From NCBI GenBank assembly GCA_963763095.1, contig CAVXNR010000033.1, forward strand, positions 9,488-73,487: a stretch of DNA of 64,000 nt. Direction: 5' to 3'. Positions within the stretch are counted from its first letter, which is position 1; each line of letters begins with the position of its first letter. Under the pieces are notes generated by a model. It was not told where the DNA came from. It saw only the letters and a program-made list of their open reading frames with translations, and ran no database searches. This stretch comes from CAVUCH01 sp963763095 (lineage in GTDB: Bacteria > Acidobacteriota > Vicinamibacteria > Vicinamibacterales > JAENWD01). Of the stretch, positions 27,345 through 38,145 are shown in pieces. The position numbers and the translations under genes were made by a program.

Positions 27345-28157
27345 TTACCAGTTCACATCCCGCTTCTTCTTCGGCAAGAGGAACCGCACGGCCATGTCGA
27401 ACCGCTGAGCCCACGCCTGTTCCGTGTGCTGGGCGCCTTCCTCGACGATACAGATGATCTGATCGCGCGGGTGCGGGCACTTCTTGCGCAGCAAGCGGTA
27501 CATGCTCTGTGTGTCGCGCACGTGCCGCTGTCCCTCCTCCGAGCCGATGTCGAGATAGACACGGCCGAACCACCGCTCGATGCCGGCCGCGTATTCGAAT
27601 ATCGCGCGATTCGCGAGCCAGAGTGAGGGGCTCATCGCACCGCAGAAGCCGAACACCCCCGGGTTGCGGAGAAAGCCGTACAGGCTGATGAGGCCTCCCA
27701 TCGACGACCCGACGATGCCCGTGTGCTGGCGCTCGCGCTCGGTGCGGAACCGTCGATCGATCTGGGGCTTGAGGGTCTCGACGATGAAGTCGAGGTAGGC
27801 GTCGCCCTTGCCGCCCCCAGCGCGTGGGTCCACCCACGGGCTGTACTCATCTGACCGCTCCCCACCCATGTTCGGAATCGCGACCACGACGGCTTCAAAC
27901 CCCTGGGGTGCGAGCCGCTCCATCGTGTCGTCCACTCCCCATTCGCCGGCGAACGACAGCTCCGGGTCGAACAGGTTCTGTCCGTCGTGCATGTAGATGA
28001 CGGGGTAATGGCGGCCGCTCGTCTGGTAGGACGGGGGCAGATACACCTGGATGTCGCGCGTGTTCCGCAGTTGCGGGCTGTGGACATCGCGCAGCACACG
28101 CACATGCCCGACGATATTGCCGGTGACCGGGGTGGTCCCGGGGCCGCTCTCGAACAT
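27345..28157 (-). CDS. Alpha/beta hydrolase, enterochelin-esterase-like
   Basis: The 270-residue protein shows the esterase D/Fes-type order: RNTRDIQVYLPPSYQTSGRH, YPVIYMHDGQNLFDP, the nucleophile elbow GSSMGGLISLYGF (Ser152), an aspartate region in YLDIGSEEG and a late histidine in EGAQHTEQAWAQR. The family hydrolyses esters of siderophores and other small molecules and includes IroE-like and ferri-bacillibactin esterases. No signal peptide is seen. It is divergent from the five-gene ligase operon with a 104-base shared gap. A second esterase lies on the far side of the region, which suggests a role on the ligase product. Confidence 0.82.
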   Translation of the reverse strand: MFESGPGTTPVTGNIVGHVRVLRDVHSPQLRNTRDIQVYLPPSYQTSGRHYPVIYMHDGQNLFDPELSFAGEWGVDDTMERLAPQGFEAVVVAIPNMGGERSDEYSPWVDPRAGGGKGDAYLDFIVETLKPQIDRRFRTERERQHTGIVGSSMGGLISLYGFLRNPGVFGFCGAMSPSLWLANRAIFEYAAGIERWFGRVYLDIGSEEGQRHVRDTQSMYRLLRKKCPHPRDQIICIVEEGAQHTEQAWAQRFDMAVRFLLPKKKRDVNW

Positions 28158-28261
28158 GCGGATGTCTCTTACGCCAGGGGCGCTTCGGGGACCATCAACT
28201 GTTCACAGTATCATTTACGTCGGTCGGCGCACCGGCCGCCGCCCATCGAGGACTTCGCAGC

Positions 28262-29371
28262 ATGTCGCATCGCTTCACCATCGGCGTCGAAGAGGAATTC
28301 CAGATCGTGGACCCCTCCACCTGGGCACTGCGATCGCACGTGAGCGAGCTGCTCGCGACCGGGTCGGCGTCCCTCGGCGACCAGATCAAGCGCGAGATGC
28401 ACCAGTCCATCGTCGAGGTCGGCACGCCCATCTGTGCCGACGTGCTCCAGTTGGAGCACGAGATGCTCCGCATGCGCAGCGAGCTCTGCGCCGCCGCCGA
28501 CCGCGCCGGTCTAGCCGTGGCCGCAGCCGGCACGCACCCGTTCTCCAACTGGATCGATCAGGTGATTTCCCCCGGCGAACGCTACCAGCACATCGTCGAG
28601 GAGTTGCAGCAGCTGGCACGGTCGCTCCTCATCTTCGGGATGCACGTGCACGTGGCGATGCCCGATCACAACACCGCCATCGACCTGATGAACGCGGCGC
28701 GCTACTTCCTCCCGCACCTGCTGGCGCTCTCGACCAGCTCTCCCTTCTGGATGGGGCGGGACACGGGTCTCAAGTCGTATCGGACGACGATTTTCCGCCG
28801 GTTTCCGCGCACCGGCATCCCGGATCACTTCGGCTCGTGGGGCGAGTACGAGAGCTACGTCAACCTGCTCGTCGAGCTTCACTGCATGGACGACGCAAAA
28901 AAAATCTGGTGGGACATCCGCCCGCATCCGACGTTCGGCACCCTCGAGTTTCGGATCTGCGACGTGCCGACCCGCGTGGAGGAGACGCTCGCGCTTGCCG
29001 CCCTGGCCCAGGCCATCATCGTCAAGCTGCACAGGCTGTACAGCCGCAACATGGGGTTTCGCCTGTATCGGCGTGCGCTCATCGACGAGAACAAGTGGCG
29101 CGCGGCTCGCTGGGGCATCGACGGCATGCTGATCGACTTCGGCAAGAAGGTCGAGGTGCCCATGCGCGCGCTCGCCGTCGAGCTGCTCGAGTTCATCGAC
29201 GACGTGGTCGACGAGCTGGGGAGCCGCCGGCACGTCGAGTACGTCCATACGATTCTTCGCGACGGCACGAGCGCCGACCGCCAGCTGGCGGTGTATCGCC
29301 AGACGGGCGACCTCCAGGCGGTGGTGCGGCATGTGGTCAATGAGACGCGCCCGGCGATGATTGGCGCGTGA
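28262..29371 (+). CDS. ybdK: YbdK-type carboxylate-amine ligase (GCS2 family)
   Basis: First gene of a five-gene ligase operon. The protein (369 aa) begins HRFTIGVEEEFQIVDPST, the signature of the glutamate-cysteine ligase 2 family, and has FGMHVHVAMPDHNTAIDLMN and HPTFGTLEFRICDVPTRVEE for the ATP/metal and substrate site. E. coli YbdK has only weak gamma-glutamylcysteine synthetase activity, so the true substrates are open. It would join a carboxylate to an amine with ATP hydrolysis. A run of eight A bases near 28898 (GACGCAAAAAAAATC) is a possible slippage site but the frame is intact. A TATCAT -10-like element lies about 50 bases upstream. Confidence 0.9.
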   Translation: MSHRFTIGVEEEFQIVDPSTWALRSHVSELLATGSASLGDQIKREMHQSIVEVGTPICADVLQLEHEMLRMRSELCAAADRAGLAVAAAGTHPFSNWIDQVISPGERYQHIVEELQQLARSLLIFGMHVHVAMPDHNTAIDLMNAARYFLPHLLALSTSSPFWMGRDTGLKSYRTTIFRRFPRTGIPDHFGSWGEYESYVNLLVELHCMDDAKKIWWDIRPHPTFGTLEFRICDVPTRVEETLALAALAQAIIVKLHRLYSRNMGFRLYRRALIDENKWRAARWGIDGMLIDFGKKVEVPMRALAVELLEFIDDVVDELGSRRHVEYVHTILRDGTSADRQLAVYRQTGDLQAVVRHVVNETRPAMIGA

Positions 29372-29503
29372 GGAGGTGGGGTCCCCGCTTGCACCGCCGG
29401 CCGCATTCGACAAAGCTGTTAGTAACTGTCGTTCGCCGGTTCAGAAACCTGGCGCCGCTTGCGGCCGGGTGGGTGTCCGGCGACGTCCAAGAGGACAGCT
29501 CGC

Positions 29504-30490
<987 letters not shown>

Positions 30491-31859
30491 CCTGATCGCC
30501 CCCGCCTCCCCAGCCGAGGCCTGGAACGCGCTGCTCCGGCCGGAGGTGGAGCTTGCCGAGCCGTTCTGGGCCGAGCTGTCCGCCCGGCTGCGCGCGGCGA
30601 AGCTGACGTTCGGTGGCCGCGTGCATTGCCCGTTTCTGCGGCCGCTCTTCCTCTCCCGCGCGGACGTCATCCGCATCACCCGTGTGGCAGAAGCGATCGC
30701 CGCGATTGGCGAACGCGTCGTGCAGGCGGCCCTGGCCGACGCATCGGTCCTGGATGCGGTGGGTTTGACGCAGGCAGAACGGGAGCTCGTGGCCATCGAC
30801 CCGGGCTACGCGCGCGCGAGCACCGCCTCGCGGCTCGACGGATTCCTGCTCCCGGACGATCTGTGGTTCGCCGAGTACAACGCCGAGTCGCCCGCGGGGC
30901 TCGGCTATACCGAGACGCTGGCGCGCATCTTCAGTGACCTGCCGCTGATGGCGCAGTTCCGGGAACAGTTCGACGCCCAGTACTTTCATCTCGGGGATGC
31001 CATCATCGATGCCCTGCTCGCCAGCTACCGTGAGTGGGGTGGCACGGCGAGCCCGCCGACCGTCCTGATCGTCGATTTCAGGGGCGTGCCGACGTGGAGC
31101 GAATTTGAAATCCTGCAGAACCGTTTCGAGTGCCGCGGGCTGCCGACGGTGGTCGCGGATCCTCGTGAGCTCACATACGAGAATGGCCGGCTGGTCGCCG
31201 GAGGACGCGTCATCGACCTCGTGTACCGGCGCGTGCTGATCAATGACGTCCTTGCGCGGAGGGACGAGTGCGCGACGCTGTTGCGGGCGTACGCCGAGCG
31301 CACCGTCTGCGTCGCGAACACGTTTCGTTGCAAAATTCCTCACAAGAAGGCTTTCTTTGCCGTGCTGACGGACGACGCGCACCAACACTTGCTTACCAGC
31401 GAGGAACAGGCAATCGTCCGCACGCACGTGCCGTTCACGCGGCTGGTGGCGCCGGGCCGGGCCACTATCGATGGTCACCCGGTCGATCTGCTCGAGCACC
31501 TGCGCCGGCATCGCGATGAGTTCGTCATCAAGCCGAACGACGACTTCGGCGGGGCCGGCGTCGTCCTTGGCTGGGAGAAGGACGAACGCGAGTGGATCGC
31601 CGCCATCGACCATGCCGTCGCGAGCGGCCCTGCCGCGTGGGTTGCCCAGCGTCGCATTCCCGTGAGTCGCCAGGTGTTTCCGACCGTCGATACGCCGCAC
31701 GCGGTCGTGATGCGTGACATGCTCGTGGACCTCGCGCCGTACATCTTCCGGGGCCGCGTTGCCGGATTCCTCACGCGGCTGAGCAGCACCGGGCTCGCGA
31801 ACGTGACGTCCGGAGGAGGCCAGATCCCATCGTTCGTGGTCGAGCCGCGGGAGGGCTGA
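30491..31859 (+). CDS. Circularly permuted ATP-grasp ligase (one frameshift; probable CTG start)
   Basis: Third gene of the operon. The body has FAEYNAESPAGLGYTE and FVIKPNDDFGGAGVVLGWEK, which are paired motifs of the circularly permuted ATP-grasp family; IVDFRGVPTWSEFEILQ lies between. Upstream of the long frame, the short stretch APASPAEAWNALLRP fits the N-terminus in a different frame, with one surplus base near 30538. The best start is CTG at 30491: AGGAGG lies 6 bases before it and no ATG/GTG/TTG is available in that frame. If CTG is wrong, GTG 30546 starts a protein shortened by 18 residues. Probably makes one amide bond of the product. Confidence 0.78.
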
Positions 31860-31863
31860 ACAC

Positions 31864-33021
31864 GTGCCCTTCGACTGCCAGCACCGGGTGAAGTACGGGC
31901 GCGACATCTGCCTGACCGACTGTCTCTCGACAGCCGAGCACGGCGGGTGCGAGTACGCCCGCGTCGATCGCGACGGCGATCTGCCGCCCGCCGATCCGGA
32001 CGTCATCGACGTCGCGGTGCTCGACATGCATCATGGCTGGCCCAACCTCGGACACGATGCCATCGTGCACGGTGTGCAGAACGCGGTGTGCGACCTGCAG
32101 TCGGATCTCGCGGCGGCGGGCCTGCGCTTTCGCGTGCTGTCCTACGACGTTCGCCGCGGCGCCCGGATCCCGGAGGGTCCCGGCGGCCGTCACGTGATCT
32201 ATCTGGGTACCGGCGGGCCGGGCCATCTGGACCCGGCGAAGAACGACGGCGTCTCCCCGGGCTCACAGGGAATTCGCGAAGACCCTGCCTGGGAAGCGCC
32301 GCTGTTCCGCCTGTTCGATCGCATCCGCGCGGACGATGACGCGGTGCTGCTGGCGGTATGCCACACCTTCGGGGTCATGTGCCGGTGGCTGGGCGTCGCC
32401 GACGCCGTGTTGCGGGGACCCGAGAAGGGCGGCAAGAGCACGGGAATTCTCGAGAACGTCCTGACGCCGGCCGCCGCCAACCACCCGTGGTTCGGCCTGT
32501 TCGCGCGCGAGCTGCCCGATCGTTGGCGGCTGCGCATTCTCGACAGTCGCCTCTACGACTTGATTCCGCACGCCGAGCCGCTGCCAGACGGGATCACCGC
32601 CATCGCGTACGAGGCGCTCGGCGTCGGCGGTCCGGCCGGGAACGCGCTCACGATGATGGAGGTGGCGCGCGACCGGGCAGGCGCGATGCCTCGCATCTTC
32701 GGCGTCAACCATCACCCCGAGATCGTCAACCGCCCGCGGCAGCTGACGATCCTGCGGAAGCGCATGGAACGGGGCGAGGTCACCCCCGAATGGTACGAGG
32801 AGCGCGTCGCCGCCCTCACCCAGGACATCCACGATCACGGGGATCGTGCCCTGCACGTCACCTCCAGTTACACGCTCCTGGCGCCGTTACGGCACTACCT
32901 GCACCAGGAGGCCCTCCGCCGCGCCCGGCAGCTTGGACGTACGCTCGTCATCGATCCTGATCGCGTCCCGGTCCTGTTCCGGGCATCCGCCGATCAGGTG
33001 CAACGGGCCGAGGGAGGGTAG
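31864..33021 (+). CDS. Class I glutamine-amidotransferase-like protein with Cys-rich N-terminus
   Basis: Fourth gene of the operon (385 aa). The amidotransferase triad is visible: nucleophile Cys166 in LLAVCHTFGVMC and His284 with Glu286 in FGVNHHPEIVN. LGTGGPGHLDP supplies the oxyanion region. GATase enzymes release ammonia from glutamine for a partner synthetase; alternatively the triad may hydrolyse gamma-glutamyl bonds. The first 30 residues hold four cysteines (C5, C16, C20, C29) in FDCQHRVKYGRDICLTDC and GGCEYARV, which might bind zinc and are not part of the usual fold. GTG start, 4 bases after the preceding stop. Confidence 0.82.
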   Translation: MPFDCQHRVKYGRDICLTDCLSTAEHGGCEYARVDRDGDLPPADPDVIDVAVLDMHHGWPNLGHDAIVHGVQNAVCDLQSDLAAAGLRFRVLSYDVRRGARIPEGPGGRHVIYLGTGGPGHLDPAKNDGVSPGSQGIREDPAWEAPLFRLFDRIRADDDAVLLAVCHTFGVMCRWLGVADAVLRGPEKGGKSTGILENVLTPAAANHPWFGLFARELPDRWRLRILDSRLYDLIPHAEPLPDGITAIAYEALGVGGPAGNALTMMEVARDRAGAMPRIFGVNHHPEIVNRPRQLTILRKRMERGEVTPEWYEERVAALTQDIHDHGDRALHVTSSYTLLAPLRHYLHQEALRRARQLGRTLVIDPDRVPVLFRASADQVQRAEGG

Positions 33022-33027
33022 CCGCCC

Positions 33028-34588
33028 GTGCTGCCGAAGCCACCGTTCGACTGTGACCTGACGCCCGAACGCGAGCTGGAGGAGTTTCAGCGGCTCAAGC
33101 CGAAGCTGGCGTCCGTCTGGGGGATGCTCACGGCAAACGAAGACCAGCCGAGCACTTCGGTCGTGGTGCCCTCACTGACGCTCGATGCCGAGGAGCTGAC
33201 GAAGCTGGCCGGCGCCTCCTATTACGAGGAGCGGCTGCTGTTCCTGCTGATCAGGCTGCGGAACCCACGGGCGCACGTGGTCTACGTGACATCGCAGCCG
33301 GTGCACCCGCTCACGCTCGATTACTACCTGCACCTGCTCGCCGGCGTGCCCGCGAGCCACGCACGCGCGCGCCTCACGATGCTCTGCACGTACGACGGAT
33401 CGTCACGCCCGCTGACGCAGAAGATCCTGGAGCGGCCGCGGCTGTTGCAGCGCATCCGCTACGCGATTCACGACCGTGAGCATTCGTACCTCACGGTGTT
33501 CAACTCGACGCCGCTCGAGCGGCGGCTGTCGGTGCTGCTCGGCATTCCGCTGAATGGTCTCGATCCCGCTCTGTCTGAGTACGGGACGAAGTCTGGCAGC
33601 CGGCGGGTGTTTCGGGAGGCGGGCGTGGACCTGCCCGCTGGGTTCGAAGACCTCAACACGCGCGACGATGTCGTGCACGCGCTGGCGGAGCTGAAGGCGC
33701 AGCGCCCCGGGATCCGGCGGGCGGTGATCAAGTTGAACGACAGCTTCTCGGGCGAGGGCAACGCTCTCGTGCTCGTACCCTCACAGCGCGGACGTCGGGG
33801 AACTTCGCCGGGCCGTGGACGGGGCGCAGATGCCTGTGCCCGCCGAGTCTCCGGATCGGTACTTCGAAAAGCTCAATCGGATGGGCGGCGTCGTCGAGGA
33901 GTTCATCGAGGCCGACGAGAAGACGTCGCCGAGCGCGCAGTTTCGCACCAGTCCGATGGGGCAGGTCCAGGAGATCTCGACCCACGATCAGATCCTGGGC
34001 GGCGAGTCCGGACAGATCTACCTGGGCTGCCGCTTTCCCGCGGCCGGCGAATACCGCGACCAGATCCGCGAGGCGGGCCGCCGCGTCGGCGAGGTCCTGG
34101 CGCGGCACGACGTGGTCAGCCGCTACGGGGTGGATTTCCTGGCCTGGCGCAATGCCGGTCATACGGACTGGCGCATCACCGCGCTCGAGATCAATCTTCG
34201 TGTCCTCGGCACGACCCACCCGTTCCTTGCGCTGCGCTTTCTCACCGGCGGCGAGCTCGACACCAAGTCGGGCGAGTTCCTCTCGCTGAGCGGCCGGCCG
34301 AAGTCGTACCGCGCGACCGACAATCTCCGCTCGAAGTGCTACCAGGGAATCCTGCCGGATGATCTGTTCGACATCGTGTCGATGAACGGCCTGCACTTCA
34401 GCCACCGCACCGAATCGGGCGTGCTCTTCCACATGATCGGCGCTGTCTCGGAGTTCGGGAAGCTGGGCGTGACCGTGATTGGAAATGACGTGGAGGAGGT
34501 GGAGGGGCTCTATGGCCGCGTGATCGAGGTGCTCGACGCCGAGTGCAGGCTGGGCCAGACACCCTCCGGACAGACCGCTGAGATCTGA
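33028..34588 (+). CDS. PGM1-type peptide ligase (ATP-grasp), one frameshift
   Basis: Fifth gene of the operon. The protein resembles the pheganomycin peptide ligase PGM1 and its many uncharacterised relatives: N-terminal FQRLKPKLASVWGMLT and SVVVPSLTLDAEELTK, middle FNSTPLERRLSVLLGIPL, ATP-grasp lysine in RRAVIKLNDSFSGEGNAL. The C-terminal block ITALEINLRVLGTTHPFLAL holds the metal-binding Glu/Asn. The end, SMNGLHFSHRTESGVLFHMI, is the PGM1 C-terminal domain. One surplus base near 33785 breaks the frame just after the ATP lysine region. PGM1 joins a guanidino-acid to peptides, so an amino-acid or peptide acceptor is likely. Full length about 520 residues. Confidence 0.82.
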
Positions 34589-34616
34589 CGCCTGCAGTTC
34601 GGAACAAGAGCTCGGA

Positions 34617-36000
34617 ATGCAGCAGAACTCCTCCTTGTTCCCCGCAGCCGCCACGGACACGAGCGCTGCCGCACGTCGCAGTGCGTACTCGCTCCTGCTG
34701 ATTATGACCATCGGGCTCGTGGGCACGACGATCCTGACGGGACCGGGTGTGCACTCAGTGAACGATCAATCGCGGTGGTCGACGATCCGGGCTCTCGTAG
34801 AGACCGGCAGCTATGCCATCGGGCGCCGGTATGAACGAGCGGACCGCAAGTACACGGATCAAGGTCTCGTCGCCGAGCCCGGATGGAATACGAACGACAA
34901 GATCCTGCATCCGAATACGTTCCGGTTCTACTCGAGCAAGCCGACCCTGCTCCCGACGGTGCTGGCCGGAGAGTACTGGGTGCTGCACAAGGTGCTGGGC
35001 CTGGACATCAGAGAGAACCGCCTCTTCGTGAGCCGAACGATCCTGCTCACCATCAACTGGCTTCCGTTGCTGCTATATCTCCTGCTCTTCACGCGGCTGG
35101 TGGAGGAGCTCGGAACCACGGACTGGGGTCGAGTGCTGGTGGTCACCGCGGCCTGCTGTGGCACGTTCGTGACCGGATTTTCCAGCACGTTGAACAACCA
35201 CACCGTCGCGGCACACGCCGCGTTGTTCGCCATGTATCAGTGCCTCCGGATCGAACTGGACGGGGACCGTCGATGGTGGCGATTTCTGTTAGCCGGACTG
35301 TGTTTGGGCTGGACGAGCTGCAATGAGCTTCCGGCCGCGGCGCTCGCGCTCGCCATGACACTCTGGCTGTTGCGAGTGTCGCCGCGCTTGACTGTGACGG
35401 TTGCCGTGCCTGCCATGCTGCTGCCGGTCGGCGCGTACCTGTACACACAGTTTCTGGCGGTCGGCACGATCATGCCGACCTACGCCCACGAGCAGTGGTA
35501 CCGATATGAGGGCAGCTTCTGGCGGCATCCGACAGGCATGGATCGGATACGGGAGCCGAAATGGATCTATGCCGCCCATCTCCTCGCCGGCCACACGGGC
35601 ATTCTTTCGCTGACGCCCATTCTGCTGCTCGGCTGGATTGGCATGGTGCGGACCGTGCTGTCCCGGCGGGATCGACGGACGCGCCCGGGGGTGGAACGTC
35701 GGCTGGCCCAGCTGACCTCGAGTCTGACGGCTCTCGATCTTCGCGTTCTACGTCTATCGGACCAGCAACTATGGCGGCAACGCAGCGGGTCCCCGCTGGT
35801 TCATCTGGTTGGCACCGCTCTGGCTCCTGACCATGGTTCCGGAGGCCGATCGCTGGGAGCGCCATCGCTGGCGACGTGTGCTGGCCAGCCTTCTGCTGCT
35901 CGTGTCAGTTGGCAGCGTCGTGTACGCGCTCGCCAACCCGTGGCGCCACTCCTGGTTGTTCTGGTTGATTCACGACGCCGGGTGGGTCCGGTACCGCTAG
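34617..36000 (+). CDS. Polytopic membrane protein, GT-C glycosyltransferase-like (one frameshift)
   Basis: About 460 residues with roughly ten hydrophobic helices. The first loop, TGPGVHSVNDQSRWSTIRAL, and the large number of Trp/Arg/Asp residues in external loops recall GT39-like polyprenol-sugar transferases. The C-terminal quarter (IFAFYVYRTSNYGGNAAGPR ... WFIWLAPLWLLTMVPEADRW) is in another frame after one surplus base near 35735. It follows the ligase operon after 28 bases on the same strand and could be co-transcribed, but glycan genes downstream suggest a separate function. The last 96 bases overlap the convergent GT2 gene. Confidence 0.6.
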
Positions 36001-37005
36001 CACGGTCGCTCCCGGGGAGAGCGCCTCGCCGTCGGACGTGTATTTCAGCGGCAGCTGCCGCGTCCTGTCCTGGGCCACGTTGACGATCAGATCGGCGAGG
36101 AGCCCTGTGAACACCACCTGCCCGCCGATCAGAATGAGCAGCACGCCCAACGTGAGCAGCGGTCTCGTTCCGATTGGAACCCCGCGCGTCCACAGGATGG
36201 TCAAGTACAGCAGGCACGCGACGCCGAGGGCAAAGAACGCGGAACCGATCCGACCGAAGAAATGAAGAGGCCGGCCGGTGAATTTGAGGAGGAAGAACAT
36301 CGTGAGCAGATCCGGAATCTGGGTCACGGCCTTCGTGGCACGGTACTTCGACGTCCCGTACCTGCGTTGATGGTGTCTGACGGGCACCTCGGCCACCCGG
36401 AAGCCCAACTCCGTGGCGATCAGTGGAATGAATCGGTGCATTCCGCCGTACAGGCGCAGTTCTCTCGCGACCTCCGCCTTGTACAGCTTCAGGCCGCTGT
36501 TCATATCCTGGAAGTTTGCGCGGAAGAGCAGGCGCCCGACGATGAGATTGAACGCTCTCGACAGCGCGAGTTTCAGCCGCGTGTCGCGCCGGTTCTTTCT
36601 CCAGCCACTGACGACATCTACATCATGTGTCGCCAGATACTCGTACATTTGCTGCAGATCGCTCGGGTCGTCCTGCAGATCGCCGTCCATCGTCAGGATG
36701 AACTCACCTCGCGCGAGTCGGAAGCCGCATTCGAGCGCGACCGATTTGCCGAGGTTCCGTCGAAACGAATAGACCCGGACGTGGCGGTGCTCGCGCGCGA
36801 GCCGCTTCAGCTGCGCGAGCGTGTCGTCGGTCGACCCGTCGTCGATGAACACGACCTCGTGGCGGCCACTCATCGGAGCCAGTGCCGATTCGATCGCGGC
36901 CGCGACTGCGGTTACGCTCTCGCCTTCGTTACGAACCGGGATCACGATTGAAAAACGCGGTGTCTCGTTGTGCACAGCAGTTCCCGCGCGTCTGGACGAT
37001 GCCAA
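35905..37005 (-). CDS. GT2 glycosyltransferase, DPM1/GtrB-like, with C-terminal membrane helices
   Basis: Residues about 18-240 form a GT-A fold: SIVIPVRNEGESVTAVAAAI, VFIDDGSTDDTLAQLKR, FRRNLGKSVALECGFRLARG and the metal-binding GDLQDDPSDL. Two C-terminal helices (ALGVACLLYLTILW and TLGVLLILIGGQVVFTGLLA) are typical of GtrB/ArnC-type enzymes that transfer a sugar to a polyprenyl phosphate. It could feed the GT-C-like enzyme at 34.6 kb. It overlaps that convergent gene by 96 bases, so its C-terminal tail (PGATVLAVPDPPGV onward) may be overextended or shared. Confidence 0.85.
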   Translation of the reverse strand: MASSRRAGTAVHNETPRFSIVIPVRNEGESVTAVAAAIESALAPMSGRHEVVFIDDGSTDDTLAQLKRLAREHRHVRVYSFRRNLGKSVALECGFRLARGEFILTMDGDLQDDPSDLQQMYEYLATHDVDVVSGWRKNRRDTRLKLALSRAFNLIVGRLLFRANFQDMNSGLKLYKAEVARELRLYGGMHRFIPLIATELGFRVAEVPVRHHQRRYGTSKYRATKAVTQIPDLLTMFFLLKFTGRPLHFFGRIGSAFFALGVACLLYLTILWTRGVPIGTRPLLTLGVLLILIGGQVVFTGLLADLIVNVAQDRTRQLPLKYTSDGEALSPGATVLAVPDPPGVVNQPEQPGVAPRVGERVHDAAN

Positions 37006-37138
37006 CGGTCGCCGTCACACGGGACAGACGAACCGGAGTGAACGATAGCCCGAAGGGTCATAGGATGCAACGATTTGGCGCCGCATGGCGCGCGCGTGCC
37101 GGGTCGGCCATGCCCATGCCGAGAGTCGGTGCCGCCAC

Positions 37139-38119
37139 GTGAGCGGCACCGGACAGGACCACTCCGCATCGTCGCCTGCGACCGTCAGCGCCGCCGGCAG
37201 CACCCAGTCACGCCCGACGCGCCGCAGGGCGGTGCTGCTCGTCGCACTGGTGATACCGCTTGCCCTGTATCTCGTCACCCGGCGCGAGGCGCTCGAAGAC
37301 CTGCAACGTCTCTCGCTCGGGGACGTGCTGATCGTGCTCCTGAGTCAGTTCTCGGCGCAGCTGTTGTGGAACGGCGCCGTGCTCGCGCCGCTGCGGGCAT
37401 CGCTCGAGAAACTCGGGTTCTGGGAACTGTTGCTGGTCCGTTCCGGCGGCGTGCTCGCCAGCTATGTCGTGCCCGTCGCGGGGAATGTTGCGGTCCGCAT
37501 GGCGTACCTCCGTCGTCGTGGGCTGGCGTATCCGGATTTCGTCTGGGCCACGCTCCTGAGCAATCTGCTCGCGCTGTTCGCGGCCGCCATCCTGGCGGTC
37601 TGGGCGGTGGTCACAGCCCAGGTCGTGACCGGAAATACGTCCGGGCCCGTGCTCGGCCTCACCGGCGGGATAGTGGCTCTGGGGGCCGTCGCGCTCTCGG
37701 GCGTGTTTCTGCTGCCCCGATTTGCAGGCCATCCACTGCTCCAGCGATGGCGGTTCACGTCCGCACTGACCCCGACCCCCCGCCGCACCATCGTTGTCAC
37801 CTCGGTGCTCGCGTTCGGGCGTCACGTGTGCAACTTTCTGACCTTTGGCCTCCTGTACCGGTCGCTTTCCGTGGCTCACAATGATCTGCTCGCGGGCGGG
37901 CTCGTCTACACCGTCACGATCCCAATCCGAATGGTGACGATCACGCCCGGCAACCTCGGCGTCAACGAATGGGTCGTGGCCCTCACCGGGAAGCTGCTAT
38001 CCTTCGACGTACCAACGGGTGTGGTTGTCGCCCTCGTGTTCAGGGGCATGTCCCTCGCGGCCCAGGTTCTCGCCGCGACAGTAGCGGGGGCGTACCTGGC
38101 GGCGCGTGAGCACCGGTAA
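37139..38119 (+). CDS. Flippase-like membrane protein (LPG synthase/AglD TM family)
   Basis: About 326 residues with eight or so hydrophobic helices: AVLLVALVIPLALYLVT, LLLVRSGGVLASYVVPVAGN and LALFAAAILAVWAVVTA. Family blocks are SGGVLASYVVPVAGNVAVRM and TVTIPIRMVTITPGNLGVNE, the latter matching the conserved PGxxGxxE region of the lysylphosphatidylglycerol synthase TM/UPF0104 family. Such proteins are thought to move polyprenyl-linked sugars or lipids. GTG at 37139 is preferred to the ATG at 37085 because the extra residues are Arg/His-rich and unlike the family; neither has a strong ribosome site. The 133 bases upstream hold only the divergent start of GT2. Confidence 0.75.
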   Translation: MSGTGQDHSASSPATVSAAGSTQSRPTRRRAVLLVALVIPLALYLVTRREALEDLQRLSLGDVLIVLLSQFSAQLLWNGAVLAPLRASLEKLGFWELLLVRSGGVLASYVVPVAGNVAVRMAYLRRRGLAYPDFVWATLLSNLLALFAAAILAVWAVVTAQVVTGNTSGPVLGLTGGIVALGAVALSGVFLLPRFAGHPLLQRWRFTSALTPTPRRTIVVTSVLAFGRHVCNFLTFGLLYRSLSVAHNDLLAGGLVYTVTIPIRMVTITPGNLGVNEWVVALTGKLLSFDVPTGVVVALVFRGMSLAAQVLAATVAGAYLAAREHR

Positions 38120-38145
38120 TCACCCGGCCCAGTCACGCTTGATCG

